From an uncultured Bacteroidota bacterium (GTDB lineage Bacteria > Bacteroidota > Bacteroidia > Chitinophagales > Chitinophagaceae), in the NCBI GenBank assembly GCA_903882805.1, contig CAIRYK010000075.1, forward strand, positions 28,768 to 92,767: 64,000 nt of DNA. Direction: 5' to 3'. Below are positions 43,051 through 51,325 of this stretch, one piece after another. Below the pieces are notes generated by a model that was given only the letters and a program-made list of their open reading frames with translations, did no database searches and was not told the DNA's origin. Every line of letters starts with the position of its first letter. Position 1 is the stretch's first letter. The position numbers and the translations under genes were made by a program.

Positions 43051-44601
43051 TTAGTTGTTTCTGTTGAGCGCTACAGGTATAGTTACTACAAACGGCGTGC
43101 ACGAACCATCTATTCTCCGAATAGTGAATGTACCAGTAATGGTAGAACCCGACAACGTGCCAGTAAGTTGCGCCGAGCAACGCGGCAAGCCATACTGAGT
43201 GGTAAAGCCTGCTGTAACGGTATTGCCATCAATGCGGCTGCTAACAAGCTGGTAGGCATGTGTGTTTTCGGGTATAACCGATCCAGCGCCCGATGTATGC
43301 TCTACAAACAATGCGCCTGCAGAACCAGAGTTGAGCGCTGTGCCGGCAGGATTGATACCTACATTAACCGTGATGTTGCTAAACTGGCCGGTAAGGCTAT
43401 CTGTACACAACGAACCGCCGGTATAGTTGAACGAATAGAAATCTGATTTGAATACAGAAAACTGATTGCTTAGTATCCAGTTGGCTTCTTTATATATTTT
43501 AGAAGTCAGCGCCTGCTCAGCGTCGTAGCCGGTGAGGCTGTTGCCCAAAAATGCCGAGTTGATATGCTGGTGCATGGAGCCGCCCAGCGCAAGGGTGTAA
43601 TCGGGGTCTTTGGTGGTGTCTGAAACAGCTACGAGGCCTATGTTGGCGCCTACATTGCCGGCTACCGATGGCGTTCCCCAAAGGTTGGTGGTAAGGTCCA
43701 TACCTACCAGGGCTTTGCCGCTGGTGTTCCATTCCCAGTCGTTTCTGCTGGGCGTAGCGCTCTCGGCAGTGGCAGAGTCGCTGCTAAACGACGACCAAAC
43801 GCCATTTTGGTACTTAGCGCCCACCGTATGCACGCCGTTAGATGCGATATTAGCGGCAAACTTAGCATTTGACGAGAATGTTGCAGACAGTTGCAGGGTA
43901 TTGCTAAACACGATTAGCGGAAGCGAGACACCTCCAACCGTTACATTGGCCACCATTGGCTTCAGGTTCCAGCTATGCAGATTGAATGTTTTGCCGGCTG
44001 CGCTTTTAGCGGTAGTGTTCAGGGTATTGTTTTCAGTTATTTGCAGCGAGTATTCTATATACTTTGGCGCCGCGCCCGATACCTTCTGGTATTTGAAGGT
44101 AAATAGGTTGGTGAATTGCAGATTGCCGGTAGCTCTTACCACGGCGTCGGCAGGCAATGCTAGTGCATAGCTGTATTCGCCGGTAGTGGTGCGGGCCAGC
44201 GAGTCGGCCGGGCTTGCAACCGCTGAGAATGCGATATCGGCTTGCTCAAATATATCCGTAAGGCCCACATTGGCGGTCATTACTTTTATGGTATTTACGC
44301 CGGGTGTTTTAGACACTATTTTACGGGCATAGCCATTGGGGGCTTTTGCCGAAGGGCCGCTGATGAGTATAGCGCCGACTGCTGCGCTGTCGGCAGCCGA
44401 AGCTCCTCTTTTGAACACCAGACTTGTGGAGTCAATGCTTTCCAGGCCTGTAGAGGCGCTGTCTGTAATAACAATTACATTACTTTTCAGAATGTTTTCT
44501 GTAGTAGATACGGGTCTTGTGTCCGATTTCAGACAGCCGGGCAATACCAGCGTACCGGCAGCCAAACCTAAAGCACAAAAGGATAGCGCTATTTTCTTCA
44601 T
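43051..44601 (-). CDS. Hypothetical lipoprotein, threonine/serine-rich
   Basis: 516 residues from ATG 44601. The N-terminus MKKIALSFCALGLAAGTLVL ends in the lipobox LPGC, so the protein is a lipoprotein. The rest is rich in Ser, Thr and Ala with beta-type alternation. Two cysteines near the C-terminus (LPRCSAQLTG and DGSCTPF) may pair. Six further residues upstream (MSNIVL) would precede the signal if the ATG at 44619 were used. No family recognised. A well-placed promoter lies upstream and a terminator downstream, so it is a single-gene unit. Confidence 0.8.
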   Translation of the reverse strand: MKKIALSFCALGLAAGTLVLPGCLKSDTRPVSTTENILKSNVIVITDSASTGLESIDSTSLVFKRGASAADSAAVGAILISGPSAKAPNGYARKIVSKTPGVNTIKVMTANVGLTDIFEQADIAFSAVASPADSLARTTTGEYSYALALPADAVVRATGNLQFTNLFTFKYQKVSGAAPKYIEYSLQITENNTLNTTAKSAAGKTFNLHSWNLKPMVANVTVGGVSLPLIVFSNTLQLSATFSSNAKFAANIASNGVHTVGAKYQNGVWSSFSSDSATAESATPSRNDWEWNTSGKALVGMDLTTNLWGTPSVAGNVGANIGLVAVSDTTKDPDYTLALGGSMHQHINSAFLGNSLTGYDAEQALTSKIYKEANWILSNQFSVFKSDFYSFNYTGGSLCTDSLTGQFSNITVNVGINPAGTALNSGSAGALFVEHTSGAGSVIPENTHAYQLVSSRIDGNTVTAGFTTQYGLPRCSAQLTGTLSGSTITGTFTIRRIDGSCTPFVVTIPVALNRNN

Positions 44602-44670
44602 GAGTACAATATTGCTCACCGCGGCGGTAAGGCGCCGGGTGTGTTTTTGAAACTAACTAATTATAACCTC

Positions 44671-44701
44671 CAAATATATTAAACGGCGCTTAAACCCCAA
44701 A
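44671..44701 (-). promoter_or_regulatory. Promoter of the lipoprotein gene
   Basis: On the minus strand TTTG (44701-44698), a 19-nt spacer, TATATTTG (44678-44671): a full match to the Bacteroidota consensus, about 70 nt before the start codon. Confidence 0.7.
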
Positions 44702-44760
44702 GCTAATGAGTAACTATTTTTTGCAGCTATGACTATGCGCAAATGTATGGGCTATGCGCA

Positions 44761-44795
44761 AAAAAAAGCGGTTCTCATAGATGAGAACCGCTTTT
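44761..44795 (-). terminator. Terminator after the T9SS repeat protein
   Basis: 15-bp perfect stem aaaagcggttctcat / atgagaaccgctttt with a 2-4 nt loop and a T run on the minus strand. Confidence 0.92.
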
Positions 44796-44816
44796 GTATA
44801 TGATTTTGAGTATTAA

Positions 44817-46139
44817 TTAGTTAGCAACAACTATTTGCTTAACAATGCTACCTTCTTTACCGTTGATTTTCACGATATAATTGCCTGCAGCAAGCGTGTT
44901 GATGTTGATACCGCCTTTGTACTGAGCGCTCATTGGTGTTTCCCATTGCAGCGCTACGCGACCTTGCATATCATAGATAGCGATAGTTGCTGTTTGCGCT
45001 GTGTTCCAGTTAAGATCAATGTGCAAAGTATTTTGCGCTGGTACTGGGTAGATGTTAGCATCGCCGCCTGCGTTTGATACTGCTTTTACAGAAGTTACTG
45101 AAGTAAAAGGGCCATAGTAGTAGTTAGCTTTAGGGTCGCCATAAGCATACTCCCAGGTTACGCCGGGGTGCCAAGACTTGCCTACCATAGAAGTGAGCTG
45201 ATTGTAGCTATTGTAGGTGTAGCTGAACAACAGCGTGTCTCTGAAAGAACCGCTGCCTACATTGCTGTACAACTGTACTCTTTCAACTTGAGGCTGAGAA
45301 CCGCTGAATGCGCTGTAGATGTGCAACGTATCTGGTACCCATTTCATCATGCCTACATTGTTATCCCAATGATCGAACTCCATATAAGTACGGTTGCCGG
45401 TAACATTGTCGTAAGTATTGGTAGTTCTGGTTTTTGGCGCAAAACCTGCCAATGTACCTGCGCTGCTGAAGCTATAAGTGTTGCTCAACACCTGGAAGGT
45501 AGAAGAGTAAGTATAAGCCCACTGGTTAGTGTAAACAGGAGAACCGGTATAAACGTCTTTTTCAATAACGTTCAGCAAATTGTTCGACAAATCGTAGTAG
45601 TAAGTTTTGTCGCTGTAAGGAGTGAAGCCTGTAAGACCCCATACCATATGCTGCGCAAACAACAGTTTGTTGTTTGTGTTGTAGCTGAAGCTGTCTTTAT
45701 GCTGGTTATCCCAGGTAGAAGCTGTACCATTCCACAGTTGGTAAACCGAGCTCGCAACCAGATTGTTGGTAGTGTTGTAGCTATAGATAACGCGTTCTGT
45801 AGGCACCCACAATGAAGTAGTGTTATTCCAGTTGAGCCACGTTGTGCTGTGTATATTGTTCAGGCTGTCGAATTCCTGGATAGTATTTGTGTTGTAGTCA
45901 TACAGACCCAATACGCTGTTATAACGCCAGTTTACACCGTTGTCATATTTCATGGTATGAGTAAGGTCGCCGCCTCTTGTTGCCGCATAGGTATATGCAG
46001 ATGAGTCATACTGCTCAAAAGATACGCCATTGTTAAGCCAATGCGCTTCTGCTATCAGTCTTGAGGAAGTTTGGGCTTGCAAAGACTGAGACAAAACCAC
46101 AGGTATTGCAAGTGTGAAGAGTAGCTTCATTCTTTTCAT
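44817..46139 (-). CDS. T9SS-tailed secreted protein with YD-like repeats
   Basis: 440 residues from ATG 46139 (or 46130). Signal peptide ends SLQAQ. The body contains many short segments of the type YSYNTTNNLVASS, FSYNTNNKLLFAQ, YYYDLSNNLLNV, YTYNSYNQLTSM, resembling RHS/YD-like repeat strands with Tyr and Asn. The C-terminal 80 residues (ANIYPVPAQNTLHI ... LAAGNYIVKIN) are a T9SS type A sorting domain. Codon choice is less ATA-rich than in neighbours, as in highly expressed genes. Surface or extracellular by inference; function unknown. Confidence 0.88.
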   Translation of the reverse strand: MKRMKLLFTLAIPVVLSQSLQAQTSSRLIAEAHWLNNGVSFEQYDSSAYTYAATRGGDLTHTMKYDNGVNWRYNSVLGLYDYNTNTIQEFDSLNNIHSTTWLNWNNTTSLWVPTERVIYSYNTTNNLVASSVYQLWNGTASTWDNQHKDSFSYNTNNKLLFAQHMVWGLTGFTPYSDKTYYYDLSNNLLNVIEKDVYTGSPVYTNQWAYTYSSTFQVLSNTYSFSSAGTLAGFAPKTRTTNTYDNVTGNRTYMEFDHWDNNVGMMKWVPDTLHIYSAFSGSQPQVERVQLYSNVGSGSFRDTLLFSYTYNSYNQLTSMVGKSWHPGVTWEYAYGDPKANYYYGPFTSVTSVKAVSNAGGDANIYPVPAQNTLHIDLNWNTAQTATIAIYDMQGRVALQWETPMSAQYKGGININTLAAGNYIVKINGKEGSIVKQIVVAN

Positions 46140-46187
46140 AAAAAGCAATTTATTTGGAAGTATTAACGTAAATGTCGAAAAACCATA

Positions 46188-46220
46188 CAATGATAGTAAT
46201 TATTTTCCTGAAAATGCAAA
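46188..46220 (-). promoter_or_regulatory. Probable promoter of the T9SS repeat protein
   Basis: Minus strand TTTG (46220-46217), 21-nt spacer, TATCATTG (46195-46188), one mismatch to TAnnTTTG; 49 nt before the start codon. Confidence 0.5.
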
Positions 46221-46518
46221 TTTTGGCTAAAAATAGTCATATAACTGGCCATTGGCTGCGCTTTGGGCCGATATACTACTGTTGCGTTCCAACAATAAAT
46301 GCCGGCTTAATACAATTTATTGGTTAATATGCCCATATTGGTGCTTTCAGCGAAATGTACCCTGAATGATGCAGTTTTTTTGCAAACACCGCTCTTTTTG
46401 ATCAATTAAAAGCATCCGTTAAAATGTGCAAATAGGTGTTAACAATCGCTTATTTTTTTACGCAGCCGTAGCAATATCTCCTATCTTTTTCATTAACTTT
46501 GATTCAAACTGTGTGTGT
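46221..46518. other. Divergent intergenic region
   Basis: About 300 bp between the promoter of the minus-strand T9SS gene and the TPR gene. TAACTTTG (46494-46501), an exact -7 match, lies 17 nt before the TPR start. Nothing else recognised. Confidence 0.5.
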
Positions 46519-47937
46519 ATGTTTTATGACGATTTTGATGATGATGACGATCGTGGGTCGCTGGAGGAAACGCTCAGAAGGTACGAGTTGGTGAAAAAGG
46601 GAGCGGCGGAAGGCGTGCTTGACGAAGACGAATTTGAACAGGTAATAGAGTACTACTTTCAGAACAGCAATGAAGAACAGGCATTACTTGCCTGCGATAT
46701 AGCCCGAACATATTATCCGTTTTCTGCTACAATATTGCTATTGAGAGCCGAAATATTAACGCAAGCGCAAAAGTATGGTCAGGCGCTGCGGGCGCTCGAC
46801 GAAATGGAACAGTACGATGGTAATAACCTCGATGCGGTTTTGTTGCGTTCAGATATATTATTGGCTCAATTCAAATACGATCAGGCGGCTTTGTGGCTCG
46901 AGCAGCGCAGCGCTGATTACGAAGGCAAAGAGAAAATAGAACTGTTGCTCGAACTGTCGGATGTATATGACGAAGCAGAAGAGTTTGAAGCTGTATTTGA
47001 TACGCTGAAGCGCGTTATTGAAATAGATAAACGTAATGAAGAGGCGCTGCAAAAAATTTGTTTTTGGGCAGAGTTTACGGAGCGGCTCGATGAGAGCGTA
47101 ACGCTGCATACGCAACTTACCGACGACGATCCCTATAACGCACTTGCCTGGTTCAATCTTGGCGCGGCCTATCAGGGGCTGAAGTTGTATGAAAAAGCTA
47201 TTGACGCTTACGAGTTTTGCGTGGCTATTGATGAGAAGTTCGAATTTGCCTACCGCAATATGGCTGACGCCTATATGCGACTGAAGTGGTATGATAAGGC
47301 GCTGGAAGTACTGGAAAAGCACATAGAAATTGCCAAACCAGAAGATGTAATATTTGAAGCCATGGGCTACTGCTGGGAGAAGCGCAAGGACTATGCGCGC
47401 GCCCGCCAGTTTTACCGTCAGGCATCGCAGCTTAGCCCTCAGGACGACGATTTGTTTTTTAAAATTGGCGAGACTTACGCCCGAGAGAAAAAGTGGGATA
47501 AAGCTGTAAAATCTTTCACCACTGCGTTGCAGCTCAATAAAGATAATGCTACCTATTGCATAGCCATTGGCAACTGCCTCATGGAGCTTAATGTAAAGAG
47601 TGAGGCGTTGTTGTGTTTTCTAAACGCAGTCCGGTTGAAACCTGCAAATAAAACCGCTTGGGTAGCTTTGGTGAGGGCGTTGTACATTTCGGGTTATTAT
47701 ACCGAAGTTATATCTCAATTAGATGTAGCGCGAGATCTTTGCGGCGATAAGGGCGACTTCTACTATTTTCATGCAGCAGCCCTATTTGAGCTGGGCAAGG
47801 CTAAAGAAGCGCAGTTGCAACTGGAGAAGGCCGTAAAAATGTCGCCTAAAAAAGCGAAGGTATTTACTGAACTGAATCCCGAGTTTATGCTGCGTACCGC
47901 GGTAGCAGATATAATAGCTAAAGCCAAGAAAAAGTAG
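46519..47937 (+). CDS. TPR-repeat protein
   Basis: 472 residues. An acidic N-terminus (MFYDDFDDDDDR) is followed by about ten tetratricopeptide repeats, for example ALAWFNLGAAYQGLKLYEKA, YRNMADAYMRLKWYDKALEV and DDDLFFKIGETYAREKKWDK. TPR arrays are protein-protein docking surfaces. There is no signal peptide from the chosen start (ATG 46519); the in-frame codons back to 46426 would add a hydrophobic stretch but lie over the -7 box. Cytoplasmic scaffold is the likely role; partner unknown. A terminator follows. Confidence 0.88.
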   Translation: MFYDDFDDDDDRGSLEETLRRYELVKKGAAEGVLDEDEFEQVIEYYFQNSNEEQALLACDIARTYYPFSATILLLRAEILTQAQKYGQALRALDEMEQYDGNNLDAVLLRSDILLAQFKYDQAALWLEQRSADYEGKEKIELLLELSDVYDEAEEFEAVFDTLKRVIEIDKRNEEALQKICFWAEFTERLDESVTLHTQLTDDDPYNALAWFNLGAAYQGLKLYEKAIDAYEFCVAIDEKFEFAYRNMADAYMRLKWYDKALEVLEKHIEIAKPEDVIFEAMGYCWEKRKDYARARQFYRQASQLSPQDDDLFFKIGETYAREKKWDKAVKSFTTALQLNKDNATYCIAIGNCLMELNVKSEALLCFLNAVRLKPANKTAWVALVRALYISGYYTEVISQLDVARDLCGDKGDFYYFHAAALFELGKAKEAQLQLEKAVKMSPKKAKVFTELNPEFMLRTAVADIIAKAKKK

Positions 47938-47957
47938 ATTACGATATTTTACCTAAT

Positions 47958-47990
47958 AAAATCGCCCCGAGCCAATAGCCGGGGCGATTT
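47958..47990. terminator. Bidirectional terminator
   Basis: Stem aaatcgcccc / ggggcgattt with a 13-nt loop between two convergent genes. Confidence 0.88.
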
Positions 47991-48020
47991 CGTTATGTAG
48001 AATATCGTTGTTGTGGGGCG

Positions 48021-49274
48021 CTACACGCCGGGACGATGAGAATTGTAATAACCAATGAGTGAAATAATGCCGAGGCCGATGCCGATCATTACCCGCAACG
48101 CCAGCCGCTTGTTGATTTTTATATAGGGCGCGCTGTATATGAGCAGGAAAGGCAGCGACTGATAGGGGTAGCGGGTAGAAAACTGGGCCGCGCTTTTGAT
48201 GGTGGTAAGCGCAATAAAAAGCGCTGCGAAAAGCAGGAACAATTGCCAGTTGTTGTCTTTGTTTTTTACCACCTGAAACCACGTAGCTATAAGATGTAAT
48301 ATGCCAAAGCAAACCATAAGGCATGGCATAAGAATGGATATGTAGCGTTCTACATATAGTATGGCGTTTTTGGGTATTTTGTTGTGCAGTGTTTTCATGG
48401 GCATGTACTGCAGGTTCACAAAATTGAGGTTGATGAGGAATAACACCACCAGCAACACAAAAAGAGCCTTGAAGTAAATGGTGGGTATATTGTACCAGCC
48501 GGGGTAGAAAATGAGCATGAAAAAGCAGGTATAGCCAAAGGTGAATACCAGAAAAAGAGGCTTTATTCCAGATTGTATTTTGGCTACATCGGGCGGCACA
48601 AGACCTTTCCAAACATAGAAAAGCCCTACCGGCAACGACAAAGCAAGCGCCAGATACAATGCCAAACTACCAGTGTTCAATTCTTTGATACGGTATATAA
48701 GTAGCGCAGCTGCAGGTACTATCATAATAAACGGGCTGCGGCCTATGATAGTGATGGACATGAGAACGCCAGACACTATAATGTACAGCAGTTGTTTCTG
48801 CGGCTCCTTTGTAGCCTGCCGTAGCGCATAGATAGATGCTAAAGCGAAAAATATTGTAGGCGTTTCAGTAAGTGCGAGGCCGGCGGTTGTCCATGTAAGC
48901 GGTATGGATATAATGAGCAGCGCTTTTGCCAATGGATACTCTGCCTTTTCCGACTTCATAAGCTGGTAAGACAATAAAATACCCATCAGCAGAAACCCAT
49001 AGTTTACAAATCTGTACTGAATAATGGAAGTAATACCTATAAACTTAAGCGGATAGTATATAAATTGGAATAGTGGACCGGGCGACTGATTTTTCAGGCC
49101 GGTAAGAAATGCAAGCGACAATCCGTGTTGTTCGAATAGGGGTAGGTTAGCAACAAAATTATTCTCATCGTATATAAGACGAGTAGGCGAAAACCAGATA
49201 AATCCAAATAAAACAACTAAAGCAACAACTAATATACACAACAATAAATAGTCCAGATTCTTACTATACTTCAT
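48021..49274 (-). CDS. Polytopic membrane protein, GT-C glycosyltransferase-like
   Basis: 417 residues from ATG 49274 with about 10-11 hydrophobic helices. After the first helix comes an acidic loop, RLIYDENNFVANLPLFEQHG, in the place where GT39-type enzymes keep their catalytic acids, and then LKNQSPGPLFQFIYYPLKF. The LALTETPTIFFALASIYALR helix also fits. A lipid-linked sugar transferase is therefore plausible, but no specific family is recognised. The longer frame to 49319 adds residues without a membrane or signal role. Single gene. Confidence 0.75.
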   Translation of the reverse strand: MKYSKNLDYLLLCILVVALVVLFGFIWFSPTRLIYDENNFVANLPLFEQHGLSLAFLTGLKNQSPGPLFQFIYYPLKFIGITSIIQYRFVNYGFLLMGILLSYQLMKSEKAEYPLAKALLIISIPLTWTTAGLALTETPTIFFALASIYALRQATKEPQKQLLYIIVSGVLMSITIIGRSPFIMIVPAAALLIYRIKELNTGSLALYLALALSLPVGLFYVWKGLVPPDVAKIQSGIKPLFLVFTFGYTCFFMLIFYPGWYNIPTIYFKALFVLLVVLFLINLNFVNLQYMPMKTLHNKIPKNAILYVERYISILMPCLMVCFGILHLIATWFQVVKNKDNNWQLFLLFAALFIALTTIKSAAQFSTRYPYQSLPFLLIYSAPYIKINKRLALRVMIGIGLGIISLIGYYNSHRPGV

Positions 49275-49422
49275 CCTAAAACATTTAACGACAGGGTCAT
49301 TAATAATCCTGAAAAACAATAAAATGCATTACCCATACTGAAAGTTTGTAGGAAAACGTTACAATATAATGACCAGACTGATAAAATTCAGTCTAATTTT
49401 TCGCAAAAGTGCAAAAAAATGA

Positions 49423-49459
49423 ATAAACGCGCCCAATTAAATTGGGCAAGCGTTTATTA
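49423..49459. terminator. Terminator after the YciI-like gene
   Basis: Inverted repeat taaacgc.cccaat / attggg..gcgttta overlapping the end of the YciI-like gene; T-rich on the minus strand. Confidence 0.7.
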
Positions 49460-49861
49460 TCTGAAAACACTATTCATCGCAGTCCACCACGGATGTATTT
49501 GGTAGGCCAGCATACCTGCTCTAATCATAGGGTCGGTAGCTATCAGGGCTTCGGCTTCTTCTTTTGTTTCACAGTCCATTATATAGATACCGCGCCAGTC
49601 CAGATCATCGCCAAAAGGGCCCGCTACCATAAGCTTGCCTTTTTTCGACAACTTGGCTATGTTGGCCAAATGTTCTTCCTGCAGTTTGTTTATTAATACG
49701 GTGTCGGTTATTTCGGCTCTTTTAGGGCCTTTCACCAGCATCACAAAGTAGTACTGCTTTACTGTAAAGCTGTCCATTTTAAAAGTTCTGGGCGATTTTG
49801 CGCTTGTTTGCGCTAAAGCATTGCCGCTTATGAACAGTAGGAAAATTAAAGCATACTTCAT
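49457..49861 (-). CDS. Secreted YciI-like protein
   Basis: 134 residues: signal peptide MKYALIFLLFISGNALAQ and one YCII domain (QYYFVMLVKGPKR ... QEEHLANIAKLSKKGKLMVA, GPFGDDLDWRGIYIMDCETK, ADPMI-like ATDPMIRAGML). The small ferredoxin-like alpha/beta fold with a conserved His (EEHLANI) and Asp (TDPMI) is usually cytoplasmic, so the export signal is notable. Function unknown; some family members are dehalogenase- or dehydrochlorinase-like. Confidence 0.87.
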   Translation of the reverse strand: MKYALIFLLFISGNALAQTSAKSPRTFKMDSFTVKQYYFVMLVKGPKRAEITDTVLINKLQEEHLANIAKLSKKGKLMVAGPFGDDLDWRGIYIMDCETKEEAEALIATDPMIRAGMLAYQIHPWWTAMNSVFR

Positions 49862-49920
49862 ATGTCTATGATTTGCGATTGTTGTCTGTTGTCATAGCGC
49901 TGTAATCCGGCGATCCGTAT

Positions 49921-50670
49921 TTAGTCGGCATCGTTGGTTTGTGCGTTTTTTGGTTTGCACCATTTGTTCAGTTGGTTTATAACTGCCAGCATATCCTTTG
50001 GTAGGGGAGCTTCTACAGTAATAGGCGTGCCGTCTTCTTTTACAAACTCCAGTTTGTAGGCATGCAACGCGAGTCTGCCCAATAGTGGTTTTTCTTCCTC
50101 GTCTTTTTCCGACAGTTTGTAGCGTTTTTTTATCCTCGATAGCAGGAAAGGTTCGCCGTCGCCATATAGGTCGTCGCATACCAGCGAATGGCCTATGGCC
50201 TCCATGTGTACGCGTATCTGGTGTGTGCGGCCAGTATGTATCTGAAACTGCATTAGCGAAAACAGCGGCCACTGGTCTACTACTCTATAGTCTGTAACTG
50301 CCGATTTGCCTCTCTTTGACACGGTCATTTTGCCTTTTACGGCCGGGTGCTCAGCTATCGGGAATTCTATTCTACCTTCAGGAGGGTTTACTTTGCCTTG
50401 TACAATACCTGCGTAAAATTTGTTTATATCCCTTTCCTGAAACATAATAGACAGGTATCGGTGGTAGTGTTCGCTTTTAGCAAAGCATATCACACCGCTG
50501 GTTTCGCGGTCCAGGCGGTGTACCACCCATATTTTTTGTCCGGTTTTTTGTTCCAGTTGTTTGTTGAGGCTCGGCAGGTTTTCATCCCATCGGTCGGGTA
50601 TTACCAGCATACCCGCCGGTTTATTTACTACTATCAGGTCGTCGTCTTCGTATAGTGTTTCAATCTTCAT
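49921..50670 (-). CDS. RluA-family 23S rRNA/tRNA pseudouridine synthase
   Basis: 249 residues. The motif HRLDRETSGV contains the catalytic Asp (D54) that isomerises uridine to pseudouridine. VVNKPAGMLVIP and FQIHTGRTHQIRVHMEAIGH confirm the RluA family. There is no N-terminal S4 domain, so it is closer to RluA/RluC-catalytic-only forms. Target site cannot be told. The next gene upstream on the same strand is ybeY (36 nt), suggesting a shared RNA-processing transcript. Confidence 0.94.
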   Translation of the reverse strand: MKIETLYEDDDLIVVNKPAGMLVIPDRWDENLPSLNKQLEQKTGQKIWVVHRLDRETSGVICFAKSEHYHRYLSIMFQERDINKFYAGIVQGKVNPPEGRIEFPIAEHPAVKGKMTVSKRGKSAVTDYRVVDQWPLFSLMQFQIHTGRTHQIRVHMEAIGHSLVCDDLYGDGEPFLLSRIKKRYKLSEKDEEEKPLLGRLALHAYKLEFVKEDGTPITVEAPLPKDMLAVINQLNKWCKPKNAQTNDAD

Positions 50671-50706
50671 TTCGGTAGTTGTATGTTGTTCGTGTATTGC
50701 ACAGCC

Positions 50707-51150
50707 CTATTTTTCTGCCAGCTTTTGTTTGTAGTTTTCCATACACAGGTTTTCCTGTTTGCGCATTTCTTCCTGTTCTGCTTTTGTTTTGTCTTTAAAA
50801 CCGCTCAAGTGCAAAGCTCCATGAAAAATAACCCTCAATAGTTCGTCATCGTAAGCAACGCCAAATTTTGCGGCATTTTCTTTTACTCTTTCTACGCTTA
50901 TGTATATTTCGCCGGTCAGGTTTTTATCGTCGTCGCTAAGGTCAAATGTTATGATATCGGTAAGGGTATCGTGATTCAGGTATTGCTGGTTGTATTGCAG
51001 TAGATATTCGTCGGTGCAAAATATATAATTAAGCGATACTTTTTTAAGATTGGGCCTGTGAGCGCGTGTAATGGTATCGAGAAATACCGAAATAGCGCGT
51101 TTAGCTTTCAATCCAGACTTTATTTCCTGTTCGTAAAAGTGTGCAGGCAT
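50707..51150 (-). CDS. ybeY: Endoribonuclease YbeY
   Basis: 147 residues from ATG 51150. Zinc-dependent RNase for 16S rRNA 3' maturation and ribosome quality control. The metal motif reads HGALHLSGFKD: the first two His of the H-x3-H-x5-H set are present, and Asp stands in place of the third His, a variant I believe is common in Bacteroidota. LTDIITFDLSDDD and GEIYISVERVKENA are further family segments. Longer in-frame start (51231) adds unlikely cysteine-rich residues. Confidence 0.93.
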   Translation of the reverse strand: MPAHFYEQEIKSGLKAKRAISVFLDTITRAHRPNLKKVSLNYIFCTDEYLLQYNQQYLNHDTLTDIITFDLSDDDKNLTGEIYISVERVKENAAKFGVAYDDELLRVIFHGALHLSGFKDKTKAEQEEMRKQENLCMENYKQKLAEK

Positions 51151-51325
51151 GTATATTCGTTTGCAGCAAAGGTCGCAACAAAAAACAGGAATTCCGAAAT
51201 ATGCCTGTTCATAAGGCATTAAAGCGTGCAATTATAACGGGCTTTCTTTTATTTTGTGCGACTAAAGCAGGTTTGGGTGTATGTATTTACTATATTTACA
51301 CATACCGCTAATGTAAACCCCCTTG

